From Halodesulfovibrio marinisediminis DSM 17456 (GTDB lineage: Bacteria > Desulfobacterota > Desulfovibrionia > Desulfovibrionales > Desulfovibrionaceae): a stretch of 64,000 nucleotides of DNA. The position numbers and the translations under genes were made by a program. Positions 18,258 through 27,438 of the stretch are shown in pieces. Position 1 is the stretch's first letter. Each line of letters starts with the position of its first letter. The notes under the pieces are model-generated. The model did no database searches and was not told the origin of the DNA. It saw only the letters and a list, made by a program, of their open reading frames with translations. The stretch is from assembly GCF_900129975.1 (NCBI RefSeq), contig NZ_FSRG01000003.1, positions 124,001 through 188,000 of the forward strand. Direction: 5' to 3'.

Positions 18258-18986
18258 ATGGCGATGATTGAAATCAAAGATATCAACAAATGGTATGGCG
18301 ACTTCCACGTTCTTAAAAACGTGAGTGAAAAGGTTGAACAGGGTGAAGTGCTTGTTATCTGTGGCCCTTCAGGCTCTGGTAAGTCAACTTTTATTCGTTG
18401 TATCAACCGCCTTGAAGAAATCCAGAAAGGCGAAATTCTGCTTGAAGGTCATTCCATTCATGCAGATGACGTTAATGTAAACGACTTGCGCACAGAAGTG
18501 GGCATGGTGTTTCAGCAGTTTAACCTGTACCCGCACCTCACCGTTCTCGATAACGTAACGCTTGCACCGATTAAGGTGCGCAATATGCCTAAAGGACAGG
18601 CTGAAGAGCTTGCAATGAAATTGCTTGAACGTGTTGGCATTCATGATCAGGCAAGTAAGTACCCTATCGAGTTATCCGGTGGTCAGCAGCAGCGTGTGGC
18701 AATTGCCCGTGCTCTTGCAATGAGGCCAAAGGTTATGTTGTTTGACGAACCTACCTCTGCTCTCGACCCTGAAATGATTAACGAAGTTCTCAACGCTATG
18801 AAGGATCTTGCACGCGAAGGCATGACAATGCTGTGCGTAACGCACGAAATGGGCTTTGCCCGTGAAGTTGCTGACCGTGTGATCTTTATGGATGGCGGTG
18901 AGATTGTGGAAGAGGGTACACCGGAGCATTTCTTCACCAATCCGCAACATGAGCGAACAAAGGCTTTCCTGAAGGAAATCCTCTAG
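18258..18986 (+). CDS. Polar amino-acid ABC transporter, ATP-binding subunit
   Basis: A 242-residue ABC ATPase of the GlnQ/GltL type, which drives uptake of polar amino acids. Walker A is GPSGSGKST, the Q-loop [16 protein letters not shown] is the version typical of amino-acid importers, the signature is LSGGQQQR, Walker B is [13 protein letters not shown], and the switch His lies in VTHEMGFA. The start at 18258 has GGAT about 10 bases upstream; an ATG two codons on is possible. It is the first gene of a four-gene transport unit, with the ATPase placed before the binding protein. Confidence 0.92.
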   Translation: MAMIEIKDINKWYGDFHVLKNVSEKVEQGEVLVICGPSGSGKSTFIRCINRLEEIQKGEILLEGHSIHADDVNVNDLRTEVGMVFQQFNLYPHLTVLDNVTLAPIKVRNMPKGQAEELAMKLLERVGIHDQASKYPIELSGGQQQRVAIARALAMRPKVMLFDEPTSALDPEMINEVLNAMKDLAREGMTMLCVTHEMGFAREVADRVIFMDGGEIVEEGTPEHFFTNPQHERTKAFLKEIL

Positions 18987-19042
18987 AATAATATGGGTTT
19001 GTTATCTTTCGCAAACTCGACCAGCTTAATAGGAGTAAGTAT

Positions 19043-19855
19043 ATGAAACGTTTTGTGCTGATGGCATTGACTTTATGTCTCGTACTGGCCTGCACCACTG
19101 CTTTTGCGGGCAAAATTGACGACATTAAAGCACGCGGTGCATTAGTTTGTGGCGTTAAAGATTCTGTAGTTCCTTTTGGTTTTGTTGATCAGGATTCCAG
19201 CCAGCTTGTTGGTTTTGATGTGGATATCTGTCGCGCAATTGCAAAAGAACTTGGTGTTGAACTGCAGCTTAAGACAGTTACTTCCTCCACCCGTATCCCG
19301 ATGGTTGTTAACGGACAAGTTGATATTGCCGCAGCTACTATGACTCACAAACATGCTCGCGATGAAGTTATTGACTTCTCCATCACATACTTCATGGACG
19401 GTCAGAAACTGCTCGTGGCTAAAGATTCCGGTATCAAGTCTGCAGCTGATCTTGCAGGCAAAAAAGTAGCAACCGTAAAAGGTTCTACTTCTGAGAAAAA
19501 CATTAAAACTGCTCAGCCTAAAACTCGCGTACTTTCTTTTGACGAGTACCCACAGGCATTCCTTGCTCTCAAGCAGGGTAAAGCAGTTGCTGTTACTACC
19601 GACTCCACCATCCTTCTTGGCCTTAAAAACTCTGCTCCAGACCCATCCAAATGGGCAATCGTTGGTGATTACATTGCTGCTGAGCCTTACGGTCTTGGTA
19701 TTGCAGAAAACGATTCCGATTTCCGTGATCTCATCAACAAAGTTCTGAACGACCTTTGGCGTTCTGGCGAATACCAGAAAATTTACAACAAATGGTTCGG
19801 CAAAGACACTAACTACTATCTGCCTCTTACCTGGCAGATGGAATTGTGGCCATAA
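19043..19855 (+). CDS. Amino-acid ABC transporter, periplasmic binding protein
   Basis: A 270-residue family 3 solute-binding protein. A signal peptide (about residues 1-23, ending near AFA) is followed by the mature start KIDDIKARGALVCGVK. PFGFVDQDSSQLVGFDVDIC and the later RIPMVVNGQVDIAAATMTHK, with the DFSITYF segment, are typical of glutamate/aspartate-type binding proteins (GltI, Peb1A). This points to acidic amino acids, but specificity is inferred from family resemblance. AGGAG precedes the ATG. A strong hairpin directly after the stop probably limits transcription into the permease genes. Confidence 0.9.
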   Translation: MKRFVLMALTLCLVLACTTAFAGKIDDIKARGALVCGVKDSVVPFGFVDQDSSQLVGFDVDICRAIAKELGVELQLKTVTSSTRIPMVVNGQVDIAAATMTHKHARDEVIDFSITYFMDGQKLLVAKDSGIKSAADLAGKKVATVKGSTSEKNIKTAQPKTRVLSFDEYPQAFLALKQGKAVAVTTDSTILLGLKNSAPDPSKWAIVGDYIAAEPYGLGIAENDSDFRDLINKVLNDLWRSGEYQKIYNKWFGKDTNYYLPLTWQMELWP

Positions 19856-19871
19856 GCTCTAACTAACTGAT

Positions 19872-19906
19872 AAAGAGCGCAATGGCTGCATTGCGCTCTT
19901 TATTTT
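19872..19906 (+). terminator. Intra-operon terminator/attenuator hairpin
   Basis: AAAGAGCGCAATG (19872-19884) and CATTGCGCTCTTT (19889-19901) form a perfect 13-bp stem with a 4-base loop, followed by ATTTTACTG. It lies 17 bases after the binding-protein stop and before the permease SD. It should end or slow most transcripts, giving more binding protein than permease, and protect the upstream mRNA. Confidence 0.72.
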
Positions 19907-19923
19907 ACTGTTTCGAGGCTGTT

Positions 19924-20625
19924 TTGAATTATACGTTCGATTGGAATAAAGTCCTCTCCGGTGAGTATCTGGATTGGATCATTAGTGGTGTTGGCGTTAC
20001 TCTGCAGATCTCTGCGGTCTCGCTTGCCATTGCTTTACTGCTCGGTACTGTTATCGCTGTAATGCGCATGACGAAGGTTAAGCCGCTTATCTGGTTTAGT
20101 GCTTCGTTTACTGAATTTTTCCGTAATACCCCGCTTCTTGTACAAATATTTTTCTGGTATTTCGGTGCAGATAGTTTTCTTCCGCGATTTCTTCTTGAGT
20201 GGCTCTATGAGCAGGACTTTGAGTTCTGTGCTGGTGTTATCGCTTTATCTGTTTACACCGCAGCATTTATTGCTGAAGAAATTCGTGCTGGTGTAAACTC
20301 TATTCCTAAAAACCAGCTTGAAGCATCCCGCGCTTGTGGTCTCACTTTTGTGCAGGCTATGCGGTATGTAATTTTGCCTCAGGCATTCAGAATTATTGTG
20401 CCTCCTATGATCTCACAGGCACTTAACCTTGTTAAAAACTCTTCCCTTTGTATGACTATCGGTGTTGCAGAGTTGACCTATATGGCTCGACAGATTGAAT
20501 CGTATACGTTCCGCGGGTTTGAAGCATTTACTATCAGTACGCTTATCTACCTGTGTATCTCACTGTTAGTTTCTTTCTCCATTAACTTCTACAACAAGCG
20601 CTTCCTGCGTGCTGTTAGCTACTAG
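19924..20625 (+). CDS. Amino-acid ABC transporter permease 1
   Basis: A 233-residue membrane subunit of the transporter, of the HisM/GltJ type with about five membrane segments. I place the start at a TTG (19924) with GAGG 5 bases upstream, giving a protein beginning NYTFDWNKV. An ATG at 19882 lies inside the hairpin stem and has no SD. SGVGVTLQISAVSLAIALLL opens the first membrane segment. The ATPase-contact EAA loop reads EASRACGLTFVQAMRYVILP. ITS partner permease follows after 11 bases. Confidence 0.88.
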   Translation: MNYTFDWNKVLSGEYLDWIISGVGVTLQISAVSLAIALLLGTVIAVMRMTKVKPLIWFSASFTEFFRNTPLLVQIFFWYFGADSFLPRFLLEWLYEQDFEFCAGVIALSVYTAAFIAEEIRAGVNSIPKNQLEASRACGLTFVQAMRYVILPQAFRIIVPPMISQALNLVKNSSLCMTIGVAELTYMARQIESYTFRGFEAFTISTLIYLCISLLVSFSINFYNKRFLRAVSY

Positions 20626-20636
20626 GAGAACGACGT

Positions 20637-21329
20637 ATGCAATGGGATATTGTAATAGATAACTTTCCGTACCTTCTCTGGGGTGCGTATCCTGAAGGCC
20701 CTTTGGGCGGTCTTGCACTGAGCGTTCTGCTTTCTATCGGTGGTATTTTTGGTGCATTTTGGATCGGTCTTGCTGCCGGTTTGATGCGTCTTTCAAAACG
20801 CTGGTACATAAAAATTCCGTCTGTAATTTACATTGAAATTATTCGCGGCGTGCCGTTGCTCATGCTTATTTTCTGGTTTTACTTCCTTGCGCCGATTTTG
20901 CTTGGAAAAACTTTGCCGGAAGCTGAGTCTGCATTGGTTGCATTTATTGTATTTACAGGTGCATATATCGGTGAAATCGTACGTGCAGGTGTTATAGCGC
21001 TGCCAAAAGGGCAGATGGAAGCATCCCGTGCGAGTGGGCTTAGCCATCTTCAGGCCATGCGTTATGTCATCTTGCCTCAAGCACTGCGCAATATGATTCC
21101 TTCTTTTGTTAACCAGTTTGTTTCATTGACAAAAGACACATCGCTAGCATATGTTATCGGGGTTGTCGAACTCACTCGTGCCGCAGTACAGGTAAACAAC
21201 CGTACGCTTTCTGCTCCGATGGAGATCTACCTTACGATCCTTGTCATGTACTTCGTGATTTGTTACGTCCTTACTGCCTTGAGTCGAAAACTTGAAAAGA
21301 AAATGGCTCGATATCAGGCAAGAGGGTAA
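20637..21329 (+). CDS. Amino-acid ABC transporter permease 2
   Basis: A 230-residue HisQ/GltK-type permease that pairs with the preceding gene product. It has about five membrane segments and the EAA loop EASRASGLSHLQAMRYVILP, nearly identical to that of its partner, which suggests they contact the same ATPase dimer. IEIIRGVPLLMLIFWFYF is the second conserved segment. AGGAG lies 8 bases before the ATG. The stop is only 7 bases before prmA, so prmA very likely shares the transcript. Confidence 0.92.
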   Translation: MQWDIVIDNFPYLLWGAYPEGPLGGLALSVLLSIGGIFGAFWIGLAAGLMRLSKRWYIKIPSVIYIEIIRGVPLLMLIFWFYFLAPILLGKTLPEAESALVAFIVFTGAYIGEIVRAGVIALPKGQMEASRASGLSHLQAMRYVILPQALRNMIPSFVNQFVSLTKDTSLAYVIGVVELTRAAVQVNNRTLSAPMEIYLTILVMYFVICYVLTALSRKLEKKMARYQARG

Positions 21330-21336
21330 TTAATTT

Positions 21337-22188
21337 ATGGCAGACCTTGTCAGACTGGAAATACGTGTTCCAGAGCATATGCAGGATATGGCAACAATTG
21401 CCATGGTTCAGCAGCTCAATTATGGCTGGGAAGAAGAGAATCTTCCGACCGGCGACGTTCTTTACCGTGTTCACATTGAGAATCCGGCATTCTGTGAAGA
21501 GTTTTTGACTGCGCTTTACAGTGCGGTTCCGGAAGCAGATGTGACTCGTACTGATGTGCCTAATCAGGACTGGATGAAGGCATGGCGTGACTTCTTTACT
21601 CCGGTGAAAATCGGTGAGCACTTTAAGGTTATTGCACCTTGGATGTGTGAGAAAGAGCCGCTTGAAGGCCGCACTCCTATCGTGATTGAACCGAAGACTG
21701 CATTCGGTACAGGTCATCACCCAACTACAGCTTTGTGCCTTGCTTCTGTTTCAAAGCTTGCGTCTGAAGGACGCATTCACGAAGGCCAGACCTTCCTTGA
21801 TCTTGGAACAGGCTCCGGTATTCTCGGCATTGGCTGTGTTAAGCTTGGACTTTCTGGTGTGGGCGTAGATATTGATATGCTCGCCATTGAAAACACAGAA
21901 GAAAACAAAGAGCTCAACAATGTTTCTTCTGAAACTTTCGAAGTTTATCAGGGCTCTGCAGATGCAGTCTGTGGTGACTTCGATGTGGTTCTTGCTAACA
22001 TTCTGGCTCGTCCTTTGATGGAAATGGCAGTAGAAATCTTTAAGCTTGTTAAGCCGGGTGGTTGCCTTGTTCTTTCTGGCCTGCTCGCAACTCAGGCTGA
22101 TCAGGTTGAAGCTGTGTACAGAGAGTTAGGACTTCCTGAAGCACGTCGCATCATCGAAGGTGAGTGGGCTGCACTTATCTGGGAATAA
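21337..22188 (+). CDS. prmA: Ribosomal protein L11 methyltransferase
   Basis: A 283-residue SAM-dependent methyltransferase that trimethylates ribosomal protein L11. The N-terminal substrate-recognition domain (about 1-105) contains QDWMKAWRDFFTPVKIG. The catalytic domain has the PrmA-specific FGTGHHPTT, the SAM motif FLDLGTGSGILGIG, GVDIDMLAIENT and the active-site DVVLANILARPL. Length is normal. It sits 7 bases after the permease gene and is the last gene before a strong terminator, an odd partner for a transporter, explained only by operon packing. Confidence 0.93.
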   Translation: MADLVRLEIRVPEHMQDMATIAMVQQLNYGWEEENLPTGDVLYRVHIENPAFCEEFLTALYSAVPEADVTRTDVPNQDWMKAWRDFFTPVKIGEHFKVIAPWMCEKEPLEGRTPIVIEPKTAFGTGHHPTTALCLASVSKLASEGRIHEGQTFLDLGTGSGILGIGCVKLGLSGVGVDIDMLAIENTEENKELNNVSSETFEVYQGSADAVCGDFDVVLANILARPLMEMAVEIFKLVKPGGCLVLSGLLATQADQVEAVYRELGLPEARRIIEGEWAALIWE

Positions 22189-22255
22189 ATTCTGATCGTT
22201 TATAGTCGACAATTGGTCGAACTGTCGCATTAGATACGTATTTATATTTTGGCCA

Positions 22256-22289
22256 AAAAAGCCCCGCTGCAATGCAGCGGGGCTTTTTT
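22256..22289. terminator. Bidirectional terminator, prmA / dsbD
   Basis: AAAAAAGCCCCGCTG pairs with CAGCGGGGCTTTTTT around a 5-base loop. The symmetric A and T flanks allow termination on both strands. Confidence 0.88.
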
Positions 22290-22308
22290 GCGTCTATGAA
22301 CTTAATTT

Positions 22309-24273
22309 TTATTCACTGAATGCTTTCTTCAAAGCCTCTTCCATTTGGCTGGTTGTGAATATATCGCGTAAGACTATTGGTGATGTTGCGTTTTTTCCTT
22401 TCGGGAATATGGCAACGACAGGAATAGAGCTGGAACCAAGAGACTCAAGGAATTTTTGCTGTTCAACATTCTCGTTGGTCATGTCTACTTGAACAAATGT
22501 CACATTGAATTCTTTTTTCCAACGAGCCCTGTTTTCGGGAGTGAGCACTGTCTGCTCCAGCACCTTGCAGTTAGGGCACCAATCCGCCGTGAAATCTACA
22601 ACTAAGCGTTTGTGGTGTAGTTCCGAAAAGAAAGTATCTGGAGTGAACTCTTTCCATTCCTCTGCTTTGGGTGTTTCCTTGAAAACTGTAAAAATAGTAA
22701 TAGCAACGAGTAGGATACAGAGAAGTCGAATAAGGATATTGCGGAGCCTAGAGTAAGCCAGTCCAGAGAATCGCCCCCATGCCCATGCGGCTATTGTGGT
22801 TACCCACAGGATAATAAGCATGTCCGGTAGAATTTCTGTCGGGAGTATGAGCAGCAGGTACACAACTGTTCCCATAAGGAAAAAACCGACAAGTTGTGAG
22901 AGTGTGTGCGTCCATGCGCCGGGATGAGGAAAGCGGGTGACCAGTGTAGGAAACATTGCCATTGCAAAATAGGGCAGCGCCATGCCTACACCGATAGACA
23001 AGAAGATTAATATAAGTACGCTGATAGGTTGTAATAACGCCCAGCCTAATACCCCGCCAAGAAAGGGTCCACTGCATGGTGTAGCCAGTAGTGTAGCTAG
23101 GAGTCCTGTTGAGAATGCACTCCATCTGTCATTTCCGTTCTTAGGTCCGTGACCTGTAATGCTGAACATTGGTAATGGAAAAATATCAAAAATCGAAAGT
23201 GCAAGAGCAAAGATCACAATAACCAATGCGATCAACAGGCCCTGATTCTGGAAAAGCTGTCCCCAGGCCAGTTCAAATGTGCTAAGAACAATAGTCAATA
23301 ATGAGAACCAGGTGAGAATTCCAAGTGCGAAAAAGAGGTTATGTTCACGGAATATGCGCGTACGCTCGGCCTTGTCTGTGATCCTTGTGGCAACCAACAA
23401 AGAAGTTAGTTTCAGGCTGATTACAGGCAGTACGCATGGCATGAGGTTTAGAATGAATCCAGCGAGTAAACCCAAAAGAATGGCCTTGCCTAGCGTGCCA
23501 ACTTCTAATGCTTTCAAAAAGTAGCGTGGTGTAAACGTGTACTCATGTTTTTTTACGTCCTGTTTAGGCGTGAAGTCCATAACAGCTTTCGATTGTTTGG
23601 ATAAGCTGCTGGATGACGTTTTGCTTTTAAACTTGGATGTAAGAGGCGTGCCTGTTGAATCAGCTTGTGATGGGAGTTGAACTCCGAGTTCTTGAGCCAG
23701 CTTGGCAGTCTCGTTGGTTGAAGAGGCGTTTCTATGAGTAGCAGTATCGGGAGCAATTGCTTTAATCGATAGGTAATTGTTCCACCATTGCTGTGATTCA
23801 GCCTCCGCAAGGGTGGTGTTCTTCCAGCTGACAGGAATAACCTTATGGACAGGAGTGCATCGGACATCAGAGCAGAGTAGCAGCGAGGCAATAATGTTTA
23901 TATCGGTTACAGCAGGAGCGGGGATTGTGATGAAGATATTTTCTGCACCTTCATACAGGTACGTTGTCTTATTTGTTAAGATAGGGTCTGGAGCTTTGAT
24001 GCCCGCAGGATAGCGCACTGTTGTTCCAGCGATAGACGGGGAAACAGAAATAGATGTAGGTTTTCCCGTTTCGCCTTTTTCACGGGAATAGAAGTGGTAT
24101 TCAGAATCCGGTGTAATGCGTAGCTTGATGACGGTAGCGTCATTCTGGGTTGCTGAGAAGAATGGCTCTGCAGAAAAGCTAGCCGGAATGGTAGAAGCAA
24201 GTCCGAGCCCCAGTGATATGATGAGGCAAAGGGTAGCTATACAGAATATAAAAAGAAGTTTTGTCTGTTTCAT
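22309..24273 (-). CDS. dsbD: Thiol:disulfide interchange protein DsbD
   Basis: A 654-residue inner-membrane protein that carries electrons from cytoplasmic thioredoxin to periplasmic disulfide reductases. All three cysteine pairs are visible: C134 and C139 in the N-terminal periplasmic domain (LLLCSDVRCTP), one Cys in each of two related membrane segments (LMPCVLPVISLK and ATPCSGPFLGG), and CPNC in the C-terminal thioredoxin domain (DFTADWCPNCKVLE). A signal peptide covers about residues 1-27. It is some 90 residues longer than E. coli DsbD, mostly in a Ser/Thr-rich linker (about 175-235) after the first domain. The start lacks a clear SD. Confidence 0.9.
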   Translation of the reverse strand: MKQTKLLFIFCIATLCLIISLGLGLASTIPASFSAEPFFSATQNDATVIKLRITPDSEYHFYSREKGETGKPTSISVSPSIAGTTVRYPAGIKAPDPILTNKTTYLYEGAENIFITIPAPAVTDINIIASLLLCSDVRCTPVHKVIPVSWKNTTLAEAESQQWWNNYLSIKAIAPDTATHRNASSTNETAKLAQELGVQLPSQADSTGTPLTSKFKSKTSSSSLSKQSKAVMDFTPKQDVKKHEYTFTPRYFLKALEVGTLGKAILLGLLAGFILNLMPCVLPVISLKLTSLLVATRITDKAERTRIFREHNLFFALGILTWFSLLTIVLSTFELAWGQLFQNQGLLIALVIVIFALALSIFDIFPLPMFSITGHGPKNGNDRWSAFSTGLLATLLATPCSGPFLGGVLGWALLQPISVLILIFLSIGVGMALPYFAMAMFPTLVTRFPHPGAWTHTLSQLVGFFLMGTVVYLLLILPTEILPDMLIILWVTTIAAWAWGRFSGLAYSRLRNILIRLLCILLVAITIFTVFKETPKAEEWKEFTPDTFFSELHHKRLVVDFTADWCPNCKVLEQTVLTPENRARWKKEFNVTFVQVDMTNENVEQQKFLESLGSSSIPVVAIFPKGKNATSPIVLRDIFTTSQMEEALKKAFSE

Positions 24274-24603
24274 ACTATATTTATGGTTGATTTTATTATG
24301 GTTGGCAAAAGTTATTGGTAGTTGTCGAAAGAAATAAAGATATGATCCGCGCTGTGAAAAGTGCCTTGAAGTCAGTATGGTCGATGACGTTAAAAAGAAT
24401 ATGAAGTTTCATTAGGCAGCTAGGCTGGTTATATCTATCAAGCAGATGGTGAGCGCAATTTGACTCATTATTTTTCACATGCTAGCTGCGCAATGATATG
24501 AAAACATTACAGAATATCCACAGAAGATAGCAACTGATATTTTTTTGATAGCGTATTGCTATCGTTGTTAGTCACTGTGAAATAATGATTGTGAGTAAAT
24601 TAT
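24274..24603. other. Divergent intergenic region, dsbD / methyltransferase
   Basis: No gene is seen. A small inverted repeat GATAGC-GTATT-GCTATC lies at 24547-24563, about 40 bases before the methyltransferase start. No convincing -35/-10 pair was found. Confidence 0.35.
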
Positions 24604-25446
24604 ATGAATTTATTCGATGCACTGAGTACGATAACTCATCGCCCAGATGTATGGTCAAAATATACCGCAGGTCAACTGTGGGCTGACCCGTATGTTGCGA
24701 CACAGATGTTGAATTTTCACCTTAATCAGGATGTTGATTTAGCCTCGCGTAGTGAGCGTTTTATCGATGAATCCGTAGCATGGCTGAATACAAAATTTGG
24801 TTTGAATGAAGATACAAAGGTGATTGATTTTGGTTGTGGACCTGGCCTTTATACGTCACGTTTTGCTCAATGTGGTGCTGAGGTGACAGGAGTGGATTTT
24901 TCCGCAAACTCAATTGACTACGCAAAGCAATATGCAGAGGAACATGGTCTCAGTATTACTTATGTGGAGCAAAATTACTTAGAATTTGAAACCGAGGCTG
25001 AATTTGATCTTGTTACGATGATAATGTGCGACTTTTGTGCGCTGTCACCGCAACAACGAGGTCTGCTTCTTAAAAAATGGAAACGTATGTTAGCTGCTGA
25101 TGGTTCAATTGTTTTTGATGTTTATACGGATAAGGCATTTGCTCATCGGAAAGAGTCTGAAACGTATGAGCGTAATTTGATGAACCATTTTTGGGCACCG
25201 GATGACTATTTTGGCTTTATTAATGTATTTAAGTACATTGAAGAGAAAGTGAAATTGGATAAGTACACAATTGTTTTACCGGATGAAACACGTGTTATCT
25301 ACAACTGGCTTCAGTTTTTTACACTTGAAGCACTTTCTGAAGAAGTAGAAGCGCATGGACTGCGTATCGATTCTGTATATAATGATGTGCGGGGTGAGGA
25401 ATATACCGGTTCGGATGAAATGGCTGTTGTGCTGCGGAGTGCATAG
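24604..25446 (+). CDS. Class I SAM-dependent methyltransferase
   Basis: A 280-residue cytoplasmic methyltransferase. The SAM-binding core lies at about residues 68-140, with motif I VIDFGCGPGLYTSRFA, motif II GVDFSANSIDYAK and a motif IV region FDLVTMIMCDFCALS. About 70 residues precede the core and a mixed beta domain follows, as in small-molecule methyltransferases. The substrate cannot be read from the sequence. It stands alone with a terminator directly after it. Confidence 0.85.
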   Translation: MNLFDALSTITHRPDVWSKYTAGQLWADPYVATQMLNFHLNQDVDLASRSERFIDESVAWLNTKFGLNEDTKVIDFGCGPGLYTSRFAQCGAEVTGVDFSANSIDYAKQYAEEHGLSITYVEQNYLEFETEAEFDLVTMIMCDFCALSPQQRGLLLKKWKRMLAADGSIVFDVYTDKAFAHRKESETYERNLMNHFWAPDDYFGFINVFKYIEEKVKLDKYTIVLPDETRVIYNWLQFFTLEALSEEVEAHGLRIDSVYNDVRGEEYTGSDEMAVVLRSA

Positions 25447-25477
25447 CCTTAGGTTTGGCTTTGCGAGAAGAAAGAAT

Positions 25478-25508
25478 AAAGGCGACTGTTTTTGTAGTCG
25501 CCTTTTCT
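25478..25508. terminator. Bidirectional terminator
   Basis: AAAGGCGACT pairs with AGTCGCCTTT around an 8-base T-rich loop, with T runs on both strands. It separates the methyltransferase gene from the convergent peptidase gene. Confidence 0.8.
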
Positions 25509-25540
25509 TGTTTTTTTATATGAGGTTATGGCGCTTGCGA

Positions 25541-26785
25541 TTATTCAATACAAATCATGTCATACGCATCGCCTGTCAGGCATACGCTAGCTCCGTCGGT
25601 AACTTCAAAGGTATTTTCAACGCCAACCATGCCAATGCCCGGGATGCCGATCTTTGGCTCCAATGCAATGACATTGCCTTTTTCAAGTGGTTCATCAAAA
25701 CTTTTTGCAATGACAGGATGTTCGTCGACACCAAGGCCGATACCGTGACCAAGGAATTTAACTTTGTTGGCACCCAGTGCCATAAAACCGTCTTCAAAGC
25801 CGGCACGTTCTGCCATTTTGAGAGACTTTTGATAGAGCTCTGATGGAATGCTTCCAGGGCGTAGCTCTTCGGCGATAGTGTTTTGGATTTCTATACAGAT
25901 TTCGTGGGCGTTACGGACGACATCCGGAACGTTTTTCTTTGCCCCAGCCCAGTAAACCTGAGTTTTGTCGGTGTGGTATCCCTCAAGTGCAAAGCCAATA
26001 TCAACAGCTAATGGGGAGTTGTTGCGCCACACTTTGCCTGCATATCCCATAAATGGGGTTGCAGGGTGTTCACCTATTAAGCCGAGAGGGCCGTTAAAGT
26101 GGCTCGGGTAGTTGCCGGATTCTCCAGCGGCAATGTGCCCGAGAAAAACATCTTCGCCAAAGGTATTCATACGCAGCATGCCGCAGTGTCCTTTTGCAAA
26201 GAATATTTCCCATGATACATGGGCAATTTCGCGCTCTGTCATGCCGATGTGAAGACGTTTCGGAAGGTCGTGGTATACCGCTTTATGGTGACGGGCCCCA
26301 GCCAGGCGGAGTTTCTTTAACTCCCATTCTGTCTTAACAGCACGTCCGGCAGTTAAGATTTTGTCGCATGGGATGAATGATATATGCGGTAGTTTTTTAC
26401 GGAGAAGGTCTCCCACCTGCCATGTGACACCGGAAAAATCGACCCCAATATCAGCAGCTTCGGCAGGAAGAAGCGGGGAGCCGACACCGCTTAGAATTTG
26501 TTCAATATCGCTGAATGAGCGGAACGCATGAATTTCTTTAATAGAACTTTCAAGACGACATCGCTCAACACCGTGGCGAGCCATAAGTACAGGTGTTCCC
26601 TCTTTAGGGAGCCAGAATACTCCGTTCGCAAGGGTTCCTGTGAGGTGATATAGCTGGATGCGGGAAAATACGAGCATGCCGGATACGTCCGGCATAAAAC
26701 GATCTAAGAGTTCACGGCAGCGTGTATGGCGAATCGCAAGCTCTTCTGCCGGGATTTTTTCAATAACTGGTAATATCTTAGACAT
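25541..26785 (-). CDS. M24 family Xaa-Pro aminopeptidase-like metallopeptidase
   Basis: A 414-residue protein with a creatinase-like N-terminal domain (about 1-160) and a pita-bread catalytic domain. All five metal ligands of the M24 family can be matched: Asp in LAVDIGFAL, Asp in GYHTDKTQVY, His in FLGHGIGLGVDEHP, Glu in IALEPKIG and Glu in GVENTFEV. It should therefore be an active dimetal peptidase removing N-terminal residues before proline, or a related amidinohydrolase. The start at 26785 has AGGAG 5 bases upstream; an ATG 54 bases earlier does not. It is a single gene. Confidence 0.88.
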   Translation of the reverse strand: MSKILPVIEKIPAEELAIRHTRCRELLDRFMPDVSGMLVFSRIQLYHLTGTLANGVFWLPKEGTPVLMARHGVERCRLESSIKEIHAFRSFSDIEQILSGVGSPLLPAEAADIGVDFSGVTWQVGDLLRKKLPHISFIPCDKILTAGRAVKTEWELKKLRLAGARHHKAVYHDLPKRLHIGMTEREIAHVSWEIFFAKGHCGMLRMNTFGEDVFLGHIAAGESGNYPSHFNGPLGLIGEHPATPFMGYAGKVWRNNSPLAVDIGFALEGYHTDKTQVYWAGAKKNVPDVVRNAHEICIEIQNTIAEELRPGSIPSELYQKSLKMAERAGFEDGFMALGANKVKFLGHGIGLGVDEHPVIAKSFDEPLEKGNVIALEPKIGIPGIGMVGVENTFEVTDGASVCLTGDAYDMICIE

Positions 26786-27018
26786 AATTGCTCCTTGGGT
26801 GTGCCAGTCGGTTATAAGCCAATCTGCACCAGTGGGCAATGGGGATATGAACTACTGGTGTTCCCAGCAAATACAGTATACAGAAACCACAGGCTGCGGT
26901 AGTTATGTTTGAAAGTATTGTGGCACTCATATTTAATTATAATGCCCTAGCGATACGTTATTAACTTCGTGCCAGAGGTGAGTTTTGTTCGCCTCGCAAC
27001 ATTTTCTGAGAGGAAATT

Positions 27019-27438
27019 ATGATTTTTGATGAATCAATGCGCGAGGCACTTGTCGAGGCAAAGGTAATCGCGATCATCGGCGCAAAAGATAAAGCTGGTC
27101 AGCCTGTTAACATGGTCGGTACTTATCTTATAGATCAGGGATACACTGTTATTCCAGTGCATCCAATTCGGCAGAACGTGTGGGGACTGACAACATATAA
27201 GTCCATTGCAGATATTCCAGTACATGTTGATATCGTGAACGTATTCCGTGCATCACAGTATTGTTCTGCCCATGCTGATGAGGTTCTTGCGCTTAAGCAC
27301 AAGCCGAAAATGTTCTGGATGCAGTCCGGCATCAGAAGTCAGGAAGCCGGAGAAAAACTTGCTGCCAATGGGATTGCTGTAGTTGAAAATAAATGCATTA
27401 TGGTTGAACACAGCAGGCTCGGCTTGGAGAATAAATAG
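27019..27438 (+). CDS. CoA-binding (YccU-type) protein
   Basis: A 139-residue single Rossmann-fold domain of the CoA_binding_2 family. It has AIIGAKDKAGQPVNMVG for nucleotide binding, GYTVIPVHPI, KSIADIPVHVDIVNVFR and the closing MQSGIRSQEAGEKL, ending in ENKCIMVEH. The family binds CoA and is related to the N-terminal domain of succinyl-CoA synthetase alpha; its cellular job is not settled. AGAGG lies 6 bases before the ATG. The next gene starts at the base after its stop, so the two are co-expressed. Confidence 0.88.
   Translation: MIFDESMREALVEAKVIAIIGAKDKAGQPVNMVGTYLIDQGYTVIPVHPIRQNVWGLTTYKSIADIPVHVDIVNVFRASQYCSAHADEVLALKHKPKMFWMQSGIRSQEAGEKLAANGIAVVENKCIMVEHSRLGLENK

Noticed and set aside
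18083-18271. A 62-codon Phe-rich frame before the ABC ATPase gene.
   Set aside because: No usable SD spacing, biased composition from T-rich leader DNA, and overlap with the ATPase start.
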